A program made the position numbers and the translations under genes. The notes beneath the pieces were generated by a model. It did no database searches and had not been told where the DNA came from. It saw only the letters and a list, made by a program, of their open reading frames with translations. From contig JACQVR010000054.1 in the NCBI GenBank assembly GCA_016209705.1, forward strand, positions 1 to 43,314: 43,314 nt of DNA, read 5' to 3'. Source of the stretch: Planctomycetota bacterium. GTDB taxonomy: Bacteria; Planctomycetota; MHYJ01; JACPRB01. Below, in pieces: positions 37,602 to 43,314 of the stretch. Each line of letters opens with the position of its first letter. Position 1 is the stretch's first letter.

Positions 37602-37632
37602 GTTACAAAATATTTTCAAAACTTATTGTAAC
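37602..37632 (-). repeat. 31-bp palindromic repeat, copy 6
   Basis: Reads GTTACAATAAGTTTTGA on the minus strand, with arms GTTACAAAAT/ACTTATTGTAAC on the plus strand. It overlaps the 3' end of the kinase gene; the kinase TAA stop is inside it. It lies upstream of the rpmH promoter region. Confidence 0.87.
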
Positions 37633-38597
37633 AGCGGTTCGAGCGGGACCTGATAAAGATGCGGAAAGAGCTGGCGCATGTATTTTTCGAGCGTGACGAT
37701 CGTGGGACCGTAGCCCTTGTGATACATGAAATATTCCAGGTCGTATCCCATGCGCCCGGCGTCCTGATAGCGCTTCGACACGTTCCGCTCCAGCGCCTTC
37801 AGCATGATTTTCTCGAGCGGCTCCGGGATGTCCGGATTGAGTTCGCGCGGGTTGGGGATGGCGCGGTGCACGACGTCCCGCAGGATGAGGGCGGTTTCCT
37901 GCGCCGATCCGAACAGGCTCTCTCCCGTGAGCAACTCGGTCATGACCACGCCCAGCGAGAAGATGTCGCTGCGCCGATCCGTGGGCAGGTATTGCGCCTG
38001 TTCGGGAGACATGTACTGGGCTTTGCCCATGAGGACCTGTCCTTCCTGGTCCTTCATGAACTTGCGCGCCTTGGCGATCCCGAAATCGGTGATGCGCACC
38101 TCGCCCTCCGTGGAGATCATGACGTTCTTGGGCGAGATGTCGCGATGGACGATCCCCAGGGGATGTCCGGCTTTGTCCTTCTTGGCATGGGCGTATTCCA
38201 GGCCGCGGCAAACCCGACTGGCGATGAATGCGCCCAAGTCGGTGGGGATCTTCAGGCCGATTTCGACATGCCGGCTGATGAACTCCTGGAGGTTCACGCC
38301 TTGCACGTACTCCATCGCGATGGAAGACGTCGTTTCGGTTTTTCCCAACTTGTAGATCTGGACGATGTTCTGGTGAACCAGGTCGGCGACCAGCTTGGCC
38401 TCGCCGATGAACAGGTCCACGAAATCGCGGTCGCCGGTATATCGCTCGCGGATCGTCTTGATGGCCACCTGCTTCTCGAAGCCCTCCGCCCCGTAGAGCG
38501 TGGCCTCGTAGACGGCGCCCATGCCGCCTTCGGCGATCTTCCGGATGAGTTTGAAATGGTAAGAATCGCGTAGCTCGGAAGGCTCGGAAGCATTCAT
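37623..38597 (-). CDS. Hanks-type Ser/Thr protein kinase
   Basis: A 324-residue soluble kinase with no membrane helix or sensor domain. Motifs: the Gly loop KIAEGGMGAVYEA near residue 22, the VAIK Lys, catalytic HRDISPKN near 152 (HRDxxxxN), DFGIAK near 171, MSPEQ (APE position) and SDIFSLGVVMTELLTG. It would phosphorylate Ser/Thr of unknown partners; the next genes give no clue. A TTGACT-18-CATAAT promoter ends 11 nt before the ATG. The last residues PLLQ and the stop come from a 31-bp palindromic repeat. The 53-residue region after the APE motif is complete, so it is probably active. Confidence 0.93.
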   Translation of the reverse strand: MNASEPSELRDSYHFKLIRKIAEGGMGAVYEATLYGAEGFEKQVAIKTIRERYTGDRDFVDLFIGEAKLVADLVHQNIVQIYKLGKTETTSSIAMEYVQGVNLQEFISRHVEIGLKIPTDLGAFIASRVCRGLEYAHAKKDKAGHPLGIVHRDISPKNVMISTEGEVRITDFGIAKARKFMKDQEGQVLMGKAQYMSPEQAQYLPTDRRSDIFSLGVVMTELLTGESLFGSAQETALILRDVVHRAIPNPRELNPDIPEPLEKIMLKALERNVSKRYQDAGRMGYDLEYFMYHKGYGPTIVTLEKYMRQLFPHLYQVPLEPLLQ

Positions 38598-38608
38598 GCG
38601 ATGGGTCG

Positions 38609-38638
38609 ATTATGCGCCGCGTTTTTGAAGCAAGTCAA
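38609..38638 (-). promoter_or_regulatory. Promoter of Ser/Thr kinase gene
   Basis: On the minus strand, TTGACT (38633-38638), an 18-bp spacer and CATAAT (38609-38614), both five of six to the sigma-70 consensus. The start codon is 11 nt beyond the -10. Confidence 0.5.
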
Positions 38639-38654
38639 GGACCGCGCGGCGTGG

Positions 38655-38660
38655 TACACT
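38655..38660 (+). promoter_or_regulatory. -10-like hexamer TACACT for the TIM-barrel isomerase gene
   Basis: TACACT lies 8 nt before the ATG at 38669. No clear -35. This geometry recurs at other genes of the window that lack ribosome sites. Confidence 0.35.
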
Positions 38661-38668
38661 ACGCGTCC

Positions 38669-39520
38669 ATGAAACTGGCGTTCAGCAGCAACGCGTTCCG
38701 GGAGCACGCTCTCGAAGACGTGGTGCGCCTGCTCGCGGGCGTGGGCTACGACGGGCTGGAGCTGATGTGCGACGCGCCCCACGCCTGGCCGCCCGATGTC
38801 ACGCCTTCGGCGCTCGCCTCGTTCCGCCAGGCCCTGCGGGAACATCGCATGGGCCTCTCGAATCTGAACGCCTTCATGATGTGCGCGTACCGCGACCCGC
38901 GGACGGGTCGCGAGGGATCGTTCCACTGGCCGAGCTGGGTGGACGACGACGAGTTCGCACGGGAAGCGCGCATCCGGCATACGATTTCGTGCGTCGAGAT
39001 CGCGGCGGAACTGGGCGTGAAAACGGTATCGACGGAGCCCGGCGGTCCCGTTTCAGGCCGCCCGCGGCGGGATGTCTGCGCGCGGTTCGCGCTGGGGCTG
39101 GAACGCGCGGCGCGCCGGGCGGCGGAACTGGGCGTCCTGCTGCTCATCGAGCCCGAGCCCGGCCTGCTCATCGAGCGGGGACGGGAGTTCGAGGAATTCA
39201 CGCGCGATCACGTGACGTTTCCCGGCGTCGGGCTCAATTTCGATATGGGGCATTTCTTCTGCGTCGGCGAGGATCCCGCGGCGATGATTCGAGGGATCGG
39301 TCGCGGCGCCGCGCATTTCCACCTGGAGGACATCGGCGCCGACCGGGTGCATCATCACTTGCCGCCCGGGGAGGGCGCCATGGACTACGACGCGATTTTC
39401 GGGGCGCTGGCCGATATCGGTTATCAAGGGTGGATCACCGTCGAGCTCTATCCTTTCCAGAAGAACGCCGCCGAGGTGGCGAAGCGCGCTTTCGATCGGA
39501 TCCGTCCCTACATCGCGTGA
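38669..39520 (+). CDS. Sugar phosphate isomerase/epimerase family protein (AP endonuclease-like TIM barrel)
   Basis: A 283-residue xylose-isomerase-like TIM barrel. MKLAFSSNAFREHALEDVVRLLAGVGYDGLEL is the first strand/helix with the signature Gly-Tyr-Asp-Gly-Leu-Glu. Metal ligands can be placed: Glu in STEPGG, LIEPEPG, DMGHFFC, HFHLEDIG and TVELYP at the last strand. Enzymes of this family isomerise or epimerise ketoses or inositols with a divalent metal; no substrate can be assigned. I start at the Met of MKLAFSS (38669); the frame is open upstream, but a TACACT -10 lies just before this Met. thiL follows after 7 bp. Confidence 0.87.
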   Translation: MKLAFSSNAFREHALEDVVRLLAGVGYDGLELMCDAPHAWPPDVTPSALASFRQALREHRMGLSNLNAFMMCAYRDPRTGREGSFHWPSWVDDDEFAREARIRHTISCVEIAAELGVKTVSTEPGGPVSGRPRRDVCARFALGLERAARRAAELGVLLLIEPEPGLLIERGREFEEFTRDHVTFPGVGLNFDMGHFFCVGEDPAAMIRGIGRGAAHFHLEDIGADRVHHHLPPGEGAMDYDAIFGALADIGYQGWITVELYPFQKNAAEVAKRAFDRIRPYIA

Positions 39521-39527
39521 CCTTCGC

Positions 39528-40400
39528 ATGTCCGGTGAACTCGAGCTTCTGAAATGGATCCGGGCGCGCCTCGGCCGGCGCTCTCGTCGCATCCTCGTGG
39601 ACAGCGGCGACGACGCCGCCGTGTTGCGCATCGGCCGAGCCTCGGTGCTTTTCAAGGTCGATTCGGTGATTGAGAGCGTTCACTTCACGGCGCGGGATCC
39701 GCTGGAGAAGGTCGGTTTCAAGGCGCTGGCTCGGCCGTTGTCGGACATCGCCGCCATGGGCGGCATCCCGTTGGCCGCGCTCTCCGCGGTCGCGCTGCGG
39801 CGCGGGATGAGCCTCGCGGACGCCAAGCGGCTCGTCCGCGGCATGGAGCGCTTGGAGGTTCCGGTGGTCGGGGGCGACGTGTCTGCGCATGAAGGGCCGC
39901 TCGTGCTGAGCGTTTCGGTCCTGGGGGAGATGCGCGGCGTCCGGCCCGTGCTCCGCCGCGGGGCGCGAAACGGCGATCTCCTTCTGGTGACAGGGCCGCT
40001 GGGCGGATCCCGTCGCGGACGTCACCTCGTATTTCCTCCGCGGCTGCGCGAAGGGCGGCTCTTCGCCACGAGGCTGCGCGTGCACGCGATGATCGACATC
40101 AGCGACGGCCTCGCGCGGGATCTCGGCCATCTGTGCCAGGCGAGCGGTGTGGGAGCGGATCTCGAGGAAGCTTCGATCCCCGTATCGCCCGGGGCTACGC
40201 TTCATGAAGCGCTGCACGCCGGCGAGGATTACGAGCTTCTTGTGGCGGCCGATGCGCGGACGGCGCGGCGGATCGAACGCGAGGGCGCGGCGGTCGCGAT
40301 CGGCCGGTTCCGGGCGGGGCGAGGGATCCGGCTCGTGGGGAGGGATGGCGCGTCCCGAAGCATCGAGCCTCGCGGCTATGAGCACCGGTTCGGATCCTGA
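39528..40400 (+). CDS. thiL: Thiamine-monophosphate kinase
   Basis: A 290-residue AIR-synthase-fold kinase making thiamine diphosphate from thiamine monophosphate. [13 protein letters not shown] with the Asp-Asp metal site, [40 protein letters not shown] and [24 protein letters not shown] are ThiL signatures. The family also includes SelD (selenophosphate synthetase), but the conserved ThiL motifs and the lack of the SelD N-terminal Cys/Lys motif argue for ThiL. It begins 7 bp after the isomerase gene and is 32 bp upstream of tsaE, so they may form one unit, with an additional promoter before tsaE. Confidence 0.92.
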   Translation: MSGELELLKWIRARLGRRSRRILVDSGDDAAVLRIGRASVLFKVDSVIESVHFTARDPLEKVGFKALARPLSDIAAMGGIPLAALSAVALRRGMSLADAKRLVRGMERLEVPVVGGDVSAHEGPLVLSVSVLGEMRGVRPVLRRGARNGDLLLVTGPLGGSRRGRHLVFPPRLREGRLFATRLRVHAMIDISDGLARDLGHLCQASGVGADLEEASIPVSPGATLHEALHAGEDYELLVAADARTARRIEREGAAVAIGRFRAGRGIRLVGRDGASRSIEPRGYEHRFGS

Positions 40401-40425
40401 CGCCGCCTCGGTTCTGTGGTATGAT
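40397..40425 (+). promoter_or_regulatory. Promoter of tsaE
   Basis: CTGACG (40397-40402), a 17-bp spacer and TATGAT (40420-40425), the -10 being 7 nt before ATG 40433. The -35 overlaps the end of thiL. Two other ATGs (40421, 40424) lie in the -10, so 40433 is the likely start. Confidence 0.5.
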
Positions 40426-40432
40426 GACCCTG

Positions 40433-40888
40433 ATGGAAGCCGTCGCGGATTCGACGTCGGCGGAAAATACGCGCCAACTGGCCCGGAAACTCGGGGAGGC
40501 GCTTCGACCGGGAGACGTCGTCGCCCTGTCGGGCGATCTGGGCGCGGGCAAAACGCAGTTCGTGAAAGGATTGGCGCTCGGAGCGGGGGTGCCGGACGCC
40601 GATCTGGTCACCAGCCCCACGTTCGTGCTCATGAATCGCTACGAGGGACGGCTTCCGGTCCGTCACTTCGATTTTTATCGAGTCGAGCAGGTGGATCTGG
40701 CCTCCCTGGGATATTTCGACCTTCTCGACGAATCGGCGACCGTCGTCGAATGGGCGGAAAAGGCGGGCGGCGCGCTGGGAGACCGGCTTGAGATCCTGTT
40801 TGAAGCCACCGGTCCCACGTTGCGCCGCTTGACGTTTCGGCCACTCGGCGAGCGAGCTCGAGACCTGCTGAGCCGGGCGCCTTCCTGA
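40433..40888 (+). CDS. tsaE: tRNA threonylcarbamoyladenosine biosynthesis ATPase TsaE
   Basis: A 151-residue P-loop protein that helps TsaB-TsaD-TsaC place the t6A base on ANN-reading tRNAs. [14 protein letters not shown] precedes Walker [31 protein letters not shown] and VVEWAEKAG follow, all family landmarks. The C-terminal 40 residues are unremarkable. Start at ATG 40433, since a good promoter's -10 covers the upstream ATGs. The next gene begins 84 bp later with its own possible ECF-type promoter. Confidence 0.93.
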   Translation: MEAVADSTSAENTRQLARKLGEALRPGDVVALSGDLGAGKTQFVKGLALGAGVPDADLVTSPTFVLMNRYEGRLPVRHFDFYRVEQVDLASLGYFDLLDESATVVEWAEKAGGALGDRLEILFEATGPTLRRLTFRPLGERARDLLSRAPS

Positions 40889-40927
40889 TCTGAAGCGCGT
40901 CGCTCGCGGTGTCTTTCCTCCGGAGCC

Positions 40928-40954
40928 TGAACCTTCGGCGGGGGAATCCGTTCC
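40928..40954 (+). promoter_or_regulatory. Possible ECF-type promoter before the sigma-factor gene
   Basis: TGAACC (40928-40933), a 15-bp spacer and CGTTCC (40949-40954) resemble ECF promoters (a -35 with AAC and a -10 with CGT). It would fit autoregulation of the downstream sigma gene (ATG 40973), but the evidence is short and the match loose. Confidence 0.25.
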
Positions 40955-40972
40955 TATGGAGTACGGAAGGAT

Positions 40973-41572
40973 ATGACTTCCTCGGAGCGCTCGGCGGCCT
41001 CCGACCAGGCGTTGATCGAAGCGATCAAAAAGGGGGACCTTGCCGCATTTACGGAGCTGGTGAGCCGCCATCAACGCGCGCTGGTGAATTTCTTTTACCG
41101 GTGCGCGTGGGATCTTCAGACCGCCGAGGATTGCGCGCAAGAGGTGTTTGTCAAGCTGTACGCCCACCTGGACGCGTACGAGCCTCGGGCGAAGTTCACG
41201 ACGTTCCTCTATCGGGTCGCCCGGAATCTATGGATCGACAAGGTGCGGGCTCGCGAGGCCGATCCCAAGCCCATCTCGCTGGAGGGTACCGGAGGTGGCG
41301 CCCAGAACGTCCCCTTGAAGGATCGGATCCCCTCGCGGGGCGAGACGCCGATCGAGACGTTGACCCGCCGGGAGATGCAGGAAGCGCTGCGGCGCGCCAT
41401 CGACGCGCTGCCCAAGGAACAGCGCCTGGTGGTCGTGCTTTCTGAGATGCAGGGGCTGAAGTATCAGGAAATCAGTGAAATCTTGGAAATCCCCGTGGGA
41501 ACGGTAAAGTCTCGCATGCATACCGCGATCGAAAAGCTCAAGGACTTGATGAGAGATATCGAGCCGTCATGA
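40973..41572 (+). CDS. ECF-family RNA polymerase sigma factor
   Basis: A 199-residue sigma-70 family factor with only regions 2 and 4. Region 2 spans about 12-85 (DLAAFTELVSRHQRALVNFFYR, AEDCAQEVFVKLYAHLDAYEPRAKFTTFLYRVARN). Region 4 is near 138-190 (LPKEQRLVVVLSEMQGLKYQEISEILEIPVGTVKSRMHTAIEKL), with the DNA-recognition helix. GGAAGG precedes the ATG. The stop overlaps the next gene's start (ATGA), the usual arrangement for an ECF sigma and its anti-sigma partner. Held by the anti-sigma at the membrane, it should be released by a signal sensed outside. Its regulon is unknown. Confidence 0.94.
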   Translation: MTSSERSAASDQALIEAIKKGDLAAFTELVSRHQRALVNFFYRCAWDLQTAEDCAQEVFVKLYAHLDAYEPRAKFTTFLYRVARNLWIDKVRAREADPKPISLEGTGGGAQNVPLKDRIPSRGETPIETLTRREMQEALRRAIDALPKEQRLVVVLSEMQGLKYQEISEILEIPVGTVKSRMHTAIEKLKDLMRDIEPS

Positions 41573-43233
41573 AATGCTCCGAGGCGGCGGACTGGGTTGC
41601 CTATCTCAAGGGCGAGTTGCCTGAGACGCAGTGCGCGTCGGCCCGGGCTCACGGCGGCCGGTGCGCCGCCTGCGCGCGGGATCTCGCGCGGGCCGATGCG
41701 GTGCTCCGAACGCTTGGGACGGTGGAGACGGTAGAGCCCGCTCCGGACTTTACCGATCGAGTGCGTCGCGCGTTCCTGGCGGCGCATCCGCAGTTCCCGC
41801 TTCGCCGCGGCGCGGCGCGCGCCCGCCCAAGCGCATGGGAGGCGTTCAAGGCCCGCCTGGGGGCCGTTCCTTCCTGGGCGCTGTCGCTGGCCGTCCACGT
41901 CGTACTGCTCTCCGGCGTCGCGATCCTGCTGTTCGCGCCCGCCGGCCCGGAAGAAGAAACGACCCTCGCGGTGGTTCGGTCGAACCCGCGCAAGGCTCGG
42001 GAAGTTCCACGTTGGCAAGGTTTCGAGGGACAGGAGATCCGAGGGGTCCGACGGATCGGCGTGCCGCGCGATCCCGATCCGACGCCGGCCCATGTGGAGC
42101 GAGGCAACGAGATCATTCGGCCGCGGCCGCGACCGACGCTCAATGAAGTCCCCATCAACACCAAGGATTGGGAAGGGGTGCTCCAGCCGGTTCGGAAGAA
42201 TCTGTTTCTGGCGTTCGTCGTCAACCGCACAACGGAGAAGGCGGCGCGAGTAAAGGAGTGCGGAGGGGAAAAGGCCGCCGCCGCGGCGCGTCGCGGACTC
42301 GCCTGGCTTGCCTCCCAGCAGTCTTCCGACGGCCGGTGGGATCCCCGGGCTCTGGGAGGGGACCCGTCGTATGAAGTCGGATTGACCGGGCTGGCCGCGC
42401 TCGCCTTCCTCGCCGAGGGGCATGCGCCTTCCCGAGGGGAGTTCGCCTCGACGGTGGAACGGGCGGTGAATTATCTGCGGAGTCGGCAGAAAATGTCGGG
42501 GCTCGTGGGCGAGGATACGGGTCATTATCTGTACAACCACGCTCTGGGAGCGCTCGCGTTGCTCGAATGCCATCTCATGACCCGTGACCAGGCCCTGGCC
42601 CTTCCCGTCAGCATGGCGGTCGGCTATGCCCTCAAGGCTCAGAACTCGGAGGGAGGCTGGGATTACGATTTCGGCGGGCCCCATAGCGACACCTCGGTGA
42701 CCGGATGGATGGTGTTGCTTTTGCGGATGGCGTTCGAGGACGGCAACCGCGATGTGTTGTCGTCGCTGGTGCTGGCCAACAAGCGCCTCGTGGCCGTGAC
42801 CGACTCGGAAGGCAAGGTCGGATATCGGACCCGACTCGATTTCCCGAACGGGCCTTATGCCACCACGGCCGTGGGGATGCTGTCGTATCTGCTCTCGACG
42901 CCCGTGCCCGAATCGAGCCTGCTGGGCAAGCAAGCCGCCGTTCTGATCGAAGGCCTGCGCTTCCTCCCCGTCGCCCCCGATCCTCCGGATCCCCTCCGGC
43001 GCGACCTGTATTTTTGGTATTTCGGCTCGCTTGCGCTCCGCCAGTACGGGCAGGTCGAATGGGAACAGTGGCAGGGAGCGGTGCGGGATCCGCTCCTCAA
43101 GACGCAGCAGGCGGACGGTTCGTGGAACCGCGCGTTCGATCGGTGGTCGCGGTACGGAGGCCAAGTCTACACCACCGCCATGGGCGTCCTCATCCTGGGC
43201 ACCCCCTGGCGCTACCCCCGCCTGTTACAATAA
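41569..43233 (+). CDS. Anti-sigma factor fused to a squalene-cyclase/prenyltransferase-like barrel
   Basis: A 554-residue one-helix membrane protein. The cytoplasmic N-terminus is a zinc-finger anti-sigma domain (C3 and the HGGRCAAC motif with H28, C32, C35). A membrane helix lies near 101-123 (WALSLAVHVVLLSGVAILLF). After a Pro/Arg-rich linker comes an alpha-alpha barrel of terpenoid-cyclase type from about 234 on: repeats of the QxxDGxW kind (LASQQSSDGRWD, LKAQNSEGGWDYD, LLKTQQADGSWN) and HSDTSVTGWMVLLLRMA. The catalytic Asp-rich DxDD motif of true squalene cyclases is not visible, so it probably senses rather than converts. It overlaps the sigma gene by ATGA. The final residues and stop lie in a 31-bp repeat. 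Confidence 0.9.
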   Translation: MKCSEAADWVAYLKGELPETQCASARAHGGRCAACARDLARADAVLRTLGTVETVEPAPDFTDRVRRAFLAAHPQFPLRRGAARARPSAWEAFKARLGAVPSWALSLAVHVVLLSGVAILLFAPAGPEEETTLAVVRSNPRKAREVPRWQGFEGQEIRGVRRIGVPRDPDPTPAHVERGNEIIRPRPRPTLNEVPINTKDWEGVLQPVRKNLFLAFVVNRTTEKAARVKECGGEKAAAAARRGLAWLASQQSSDGRWDPRALGGDPSYEVGLTGLAALAFLAEGHAPSRGEFASTVERAVNYLRSRQKMSGLVGEDTGHYLYNHALGALALLECHLMTRDQALALPVSMAVGYALKAQNSEGGWDYDFGGPHSDTSVTGWMVLLLRMAFEDGNRDVLSSLVLANKRLVAVTDSEGKVGYRTRLDFPNGPYATTAVGMLSYLLSTPVPESSLLGKQAAVLIEGLRFLPVAPDPPDPLRRDLYFWYFGSLALRQYGQVEWEQWQGAVRDPLLKTQQADGSWNRAFDRWSRYGGQVYTTAMGVLILGTPWRYPRLLQ

Positions 43234-43314
43234 ATTTTGAGAATTTATTGTAGCGTTACAATAAGTTTTGAGAAGATATTGTAGCGTTACAATAAGTTTT
43301 GAGAATAGATTGTA
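43224..43314 (+). repeat. Tandem 31-bp palindromic repeat array (copies 7-9), open at the window end
   Basis: Copies at 43224-43254, 43255-43285 and 43286 to the end of the window (29 bases) repeat exactly every 31 bp. The first contains the stop codon of the anti-sigma/squalene-barrel gene. All begin GTTACAATAA and share TTTTGAGAA; the three bases after GAGAA differ (TTT, GAT, TAG). The array probably continues beyond the window. Confidence 0.9.

Noticed and set aside
39528..40400. SelD (selenophosphate synthetase), which would have supported selenoprotein synthesis nearby.
   Set aside because: The motifs are those of ThiL, and the SelD N-terminal Cys/Sec-Lys site is absent.
43224..43314. 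CRISPR array reading of the 31-bp tandem repeats.
   Set aside because: Units abut directly with no unique spacers, and there are no cas genes.

Overview
The window is about 43 kb of GC-rich (roughly 60-65 %), gene-dense bacterial chromosome. It has no rRNA, no recognisable tRNA, no transposase, no phage genes and no CRISPR array. Several features point to a Planctomycetota-like or neighbouring deep-branching Gram-negative lineage: an ECF sigma factor followed by an anti-sigma protein fused to a squalene-cyclase-like barrel, a von Willebrand A protein with HEAT repeats, a cNMP-binding/PATAN regulator, a Hanks-type kinase, and an RND pump with lipoprotein outer-membrane factor. This placement is inferred from gene content only; no marker was aligned.

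Layout. 1-1213 is the C-terminal part of valyl-tRNA synthetase. 1224-6292 lies on the minus strand: a coiled-coil protein, an MsbA-like ABC exporter overlapping aroC, a secreted cupin, and a PD40 beta-propeller gene broken by tandem in-frame TGA codons. 6406-9283 is a tightly overlapping plus-strand operon: a signal-peptidase-fold protein lacking both catalytic residues, a membrane-anchored TPR-like protein, a zinc-ribbon membrane protein and a lipoprotein. 9368-17246 is a heavy-metal efflux region: a small Cys-rich exported protein with an in-frame UGA followed by a SECIS-like hairpin (candidate selenoprotein), then a CusC/CusB/CusA-type tripartite pump. CusB carries six metal-binding zinc-ribbon-like modules and CusA carries a large helical insert. 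17319-22707 holds acyl-CoA dehydrogenase, an aminotransferase, a hydroxyacid dehydrogenase and uvrB. 22764-28748 holds an NHL-repeat protein, hydantoinase/oxoprolinase A and B subunits and a VWA protein. 28927-34152 (minus) holds an orphan membrane protein, the cNMP/PATAN regulator, a pseudopilin-like protein and a C-terminal processing protease. 34428-36818 holds an rmlB-like dehydratase and a PilT-like ATPase. 36837-38597 (minus) holds dtd, rpmH and a Ser/Thr kinase. 38669-43233 holds a TIM-barrel isomerase, thiL, tsaE, an ECF sigma factor and its anti-sigma/squalene-barrel partner.

Three whole-window patterns stand out. First, an AT-rich 31-bp palindromic repeat (arms GTTACAAT/ATTGTAAC, asymmetric core TTTTGAGAA) occurs in nine copies at five places. 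Every copy lies at the 3' end of a gene; some supply the stop codon, and in two places the copies are tandem with an exact 31-bp period. Second, about eleven genes without a clear Shine-Dalgarno site have a TAnnnT-like -10 hexamer only 7-11 nt before the start codon, as expected for leaderless or very short-leader mRNAs. A separate set of genes has strong GGAGG sites. Third, GGAGC-rich inverted repeats occur at the 3' end of rmlB and between rpmH and dtd.

No gap between genes exceeds 300 bp. The larger gaps (34153-34427, 31053-31307, 1575-1764, 28749-28926, 31809-31965) hold promoter-like sequence or nothing I can name.
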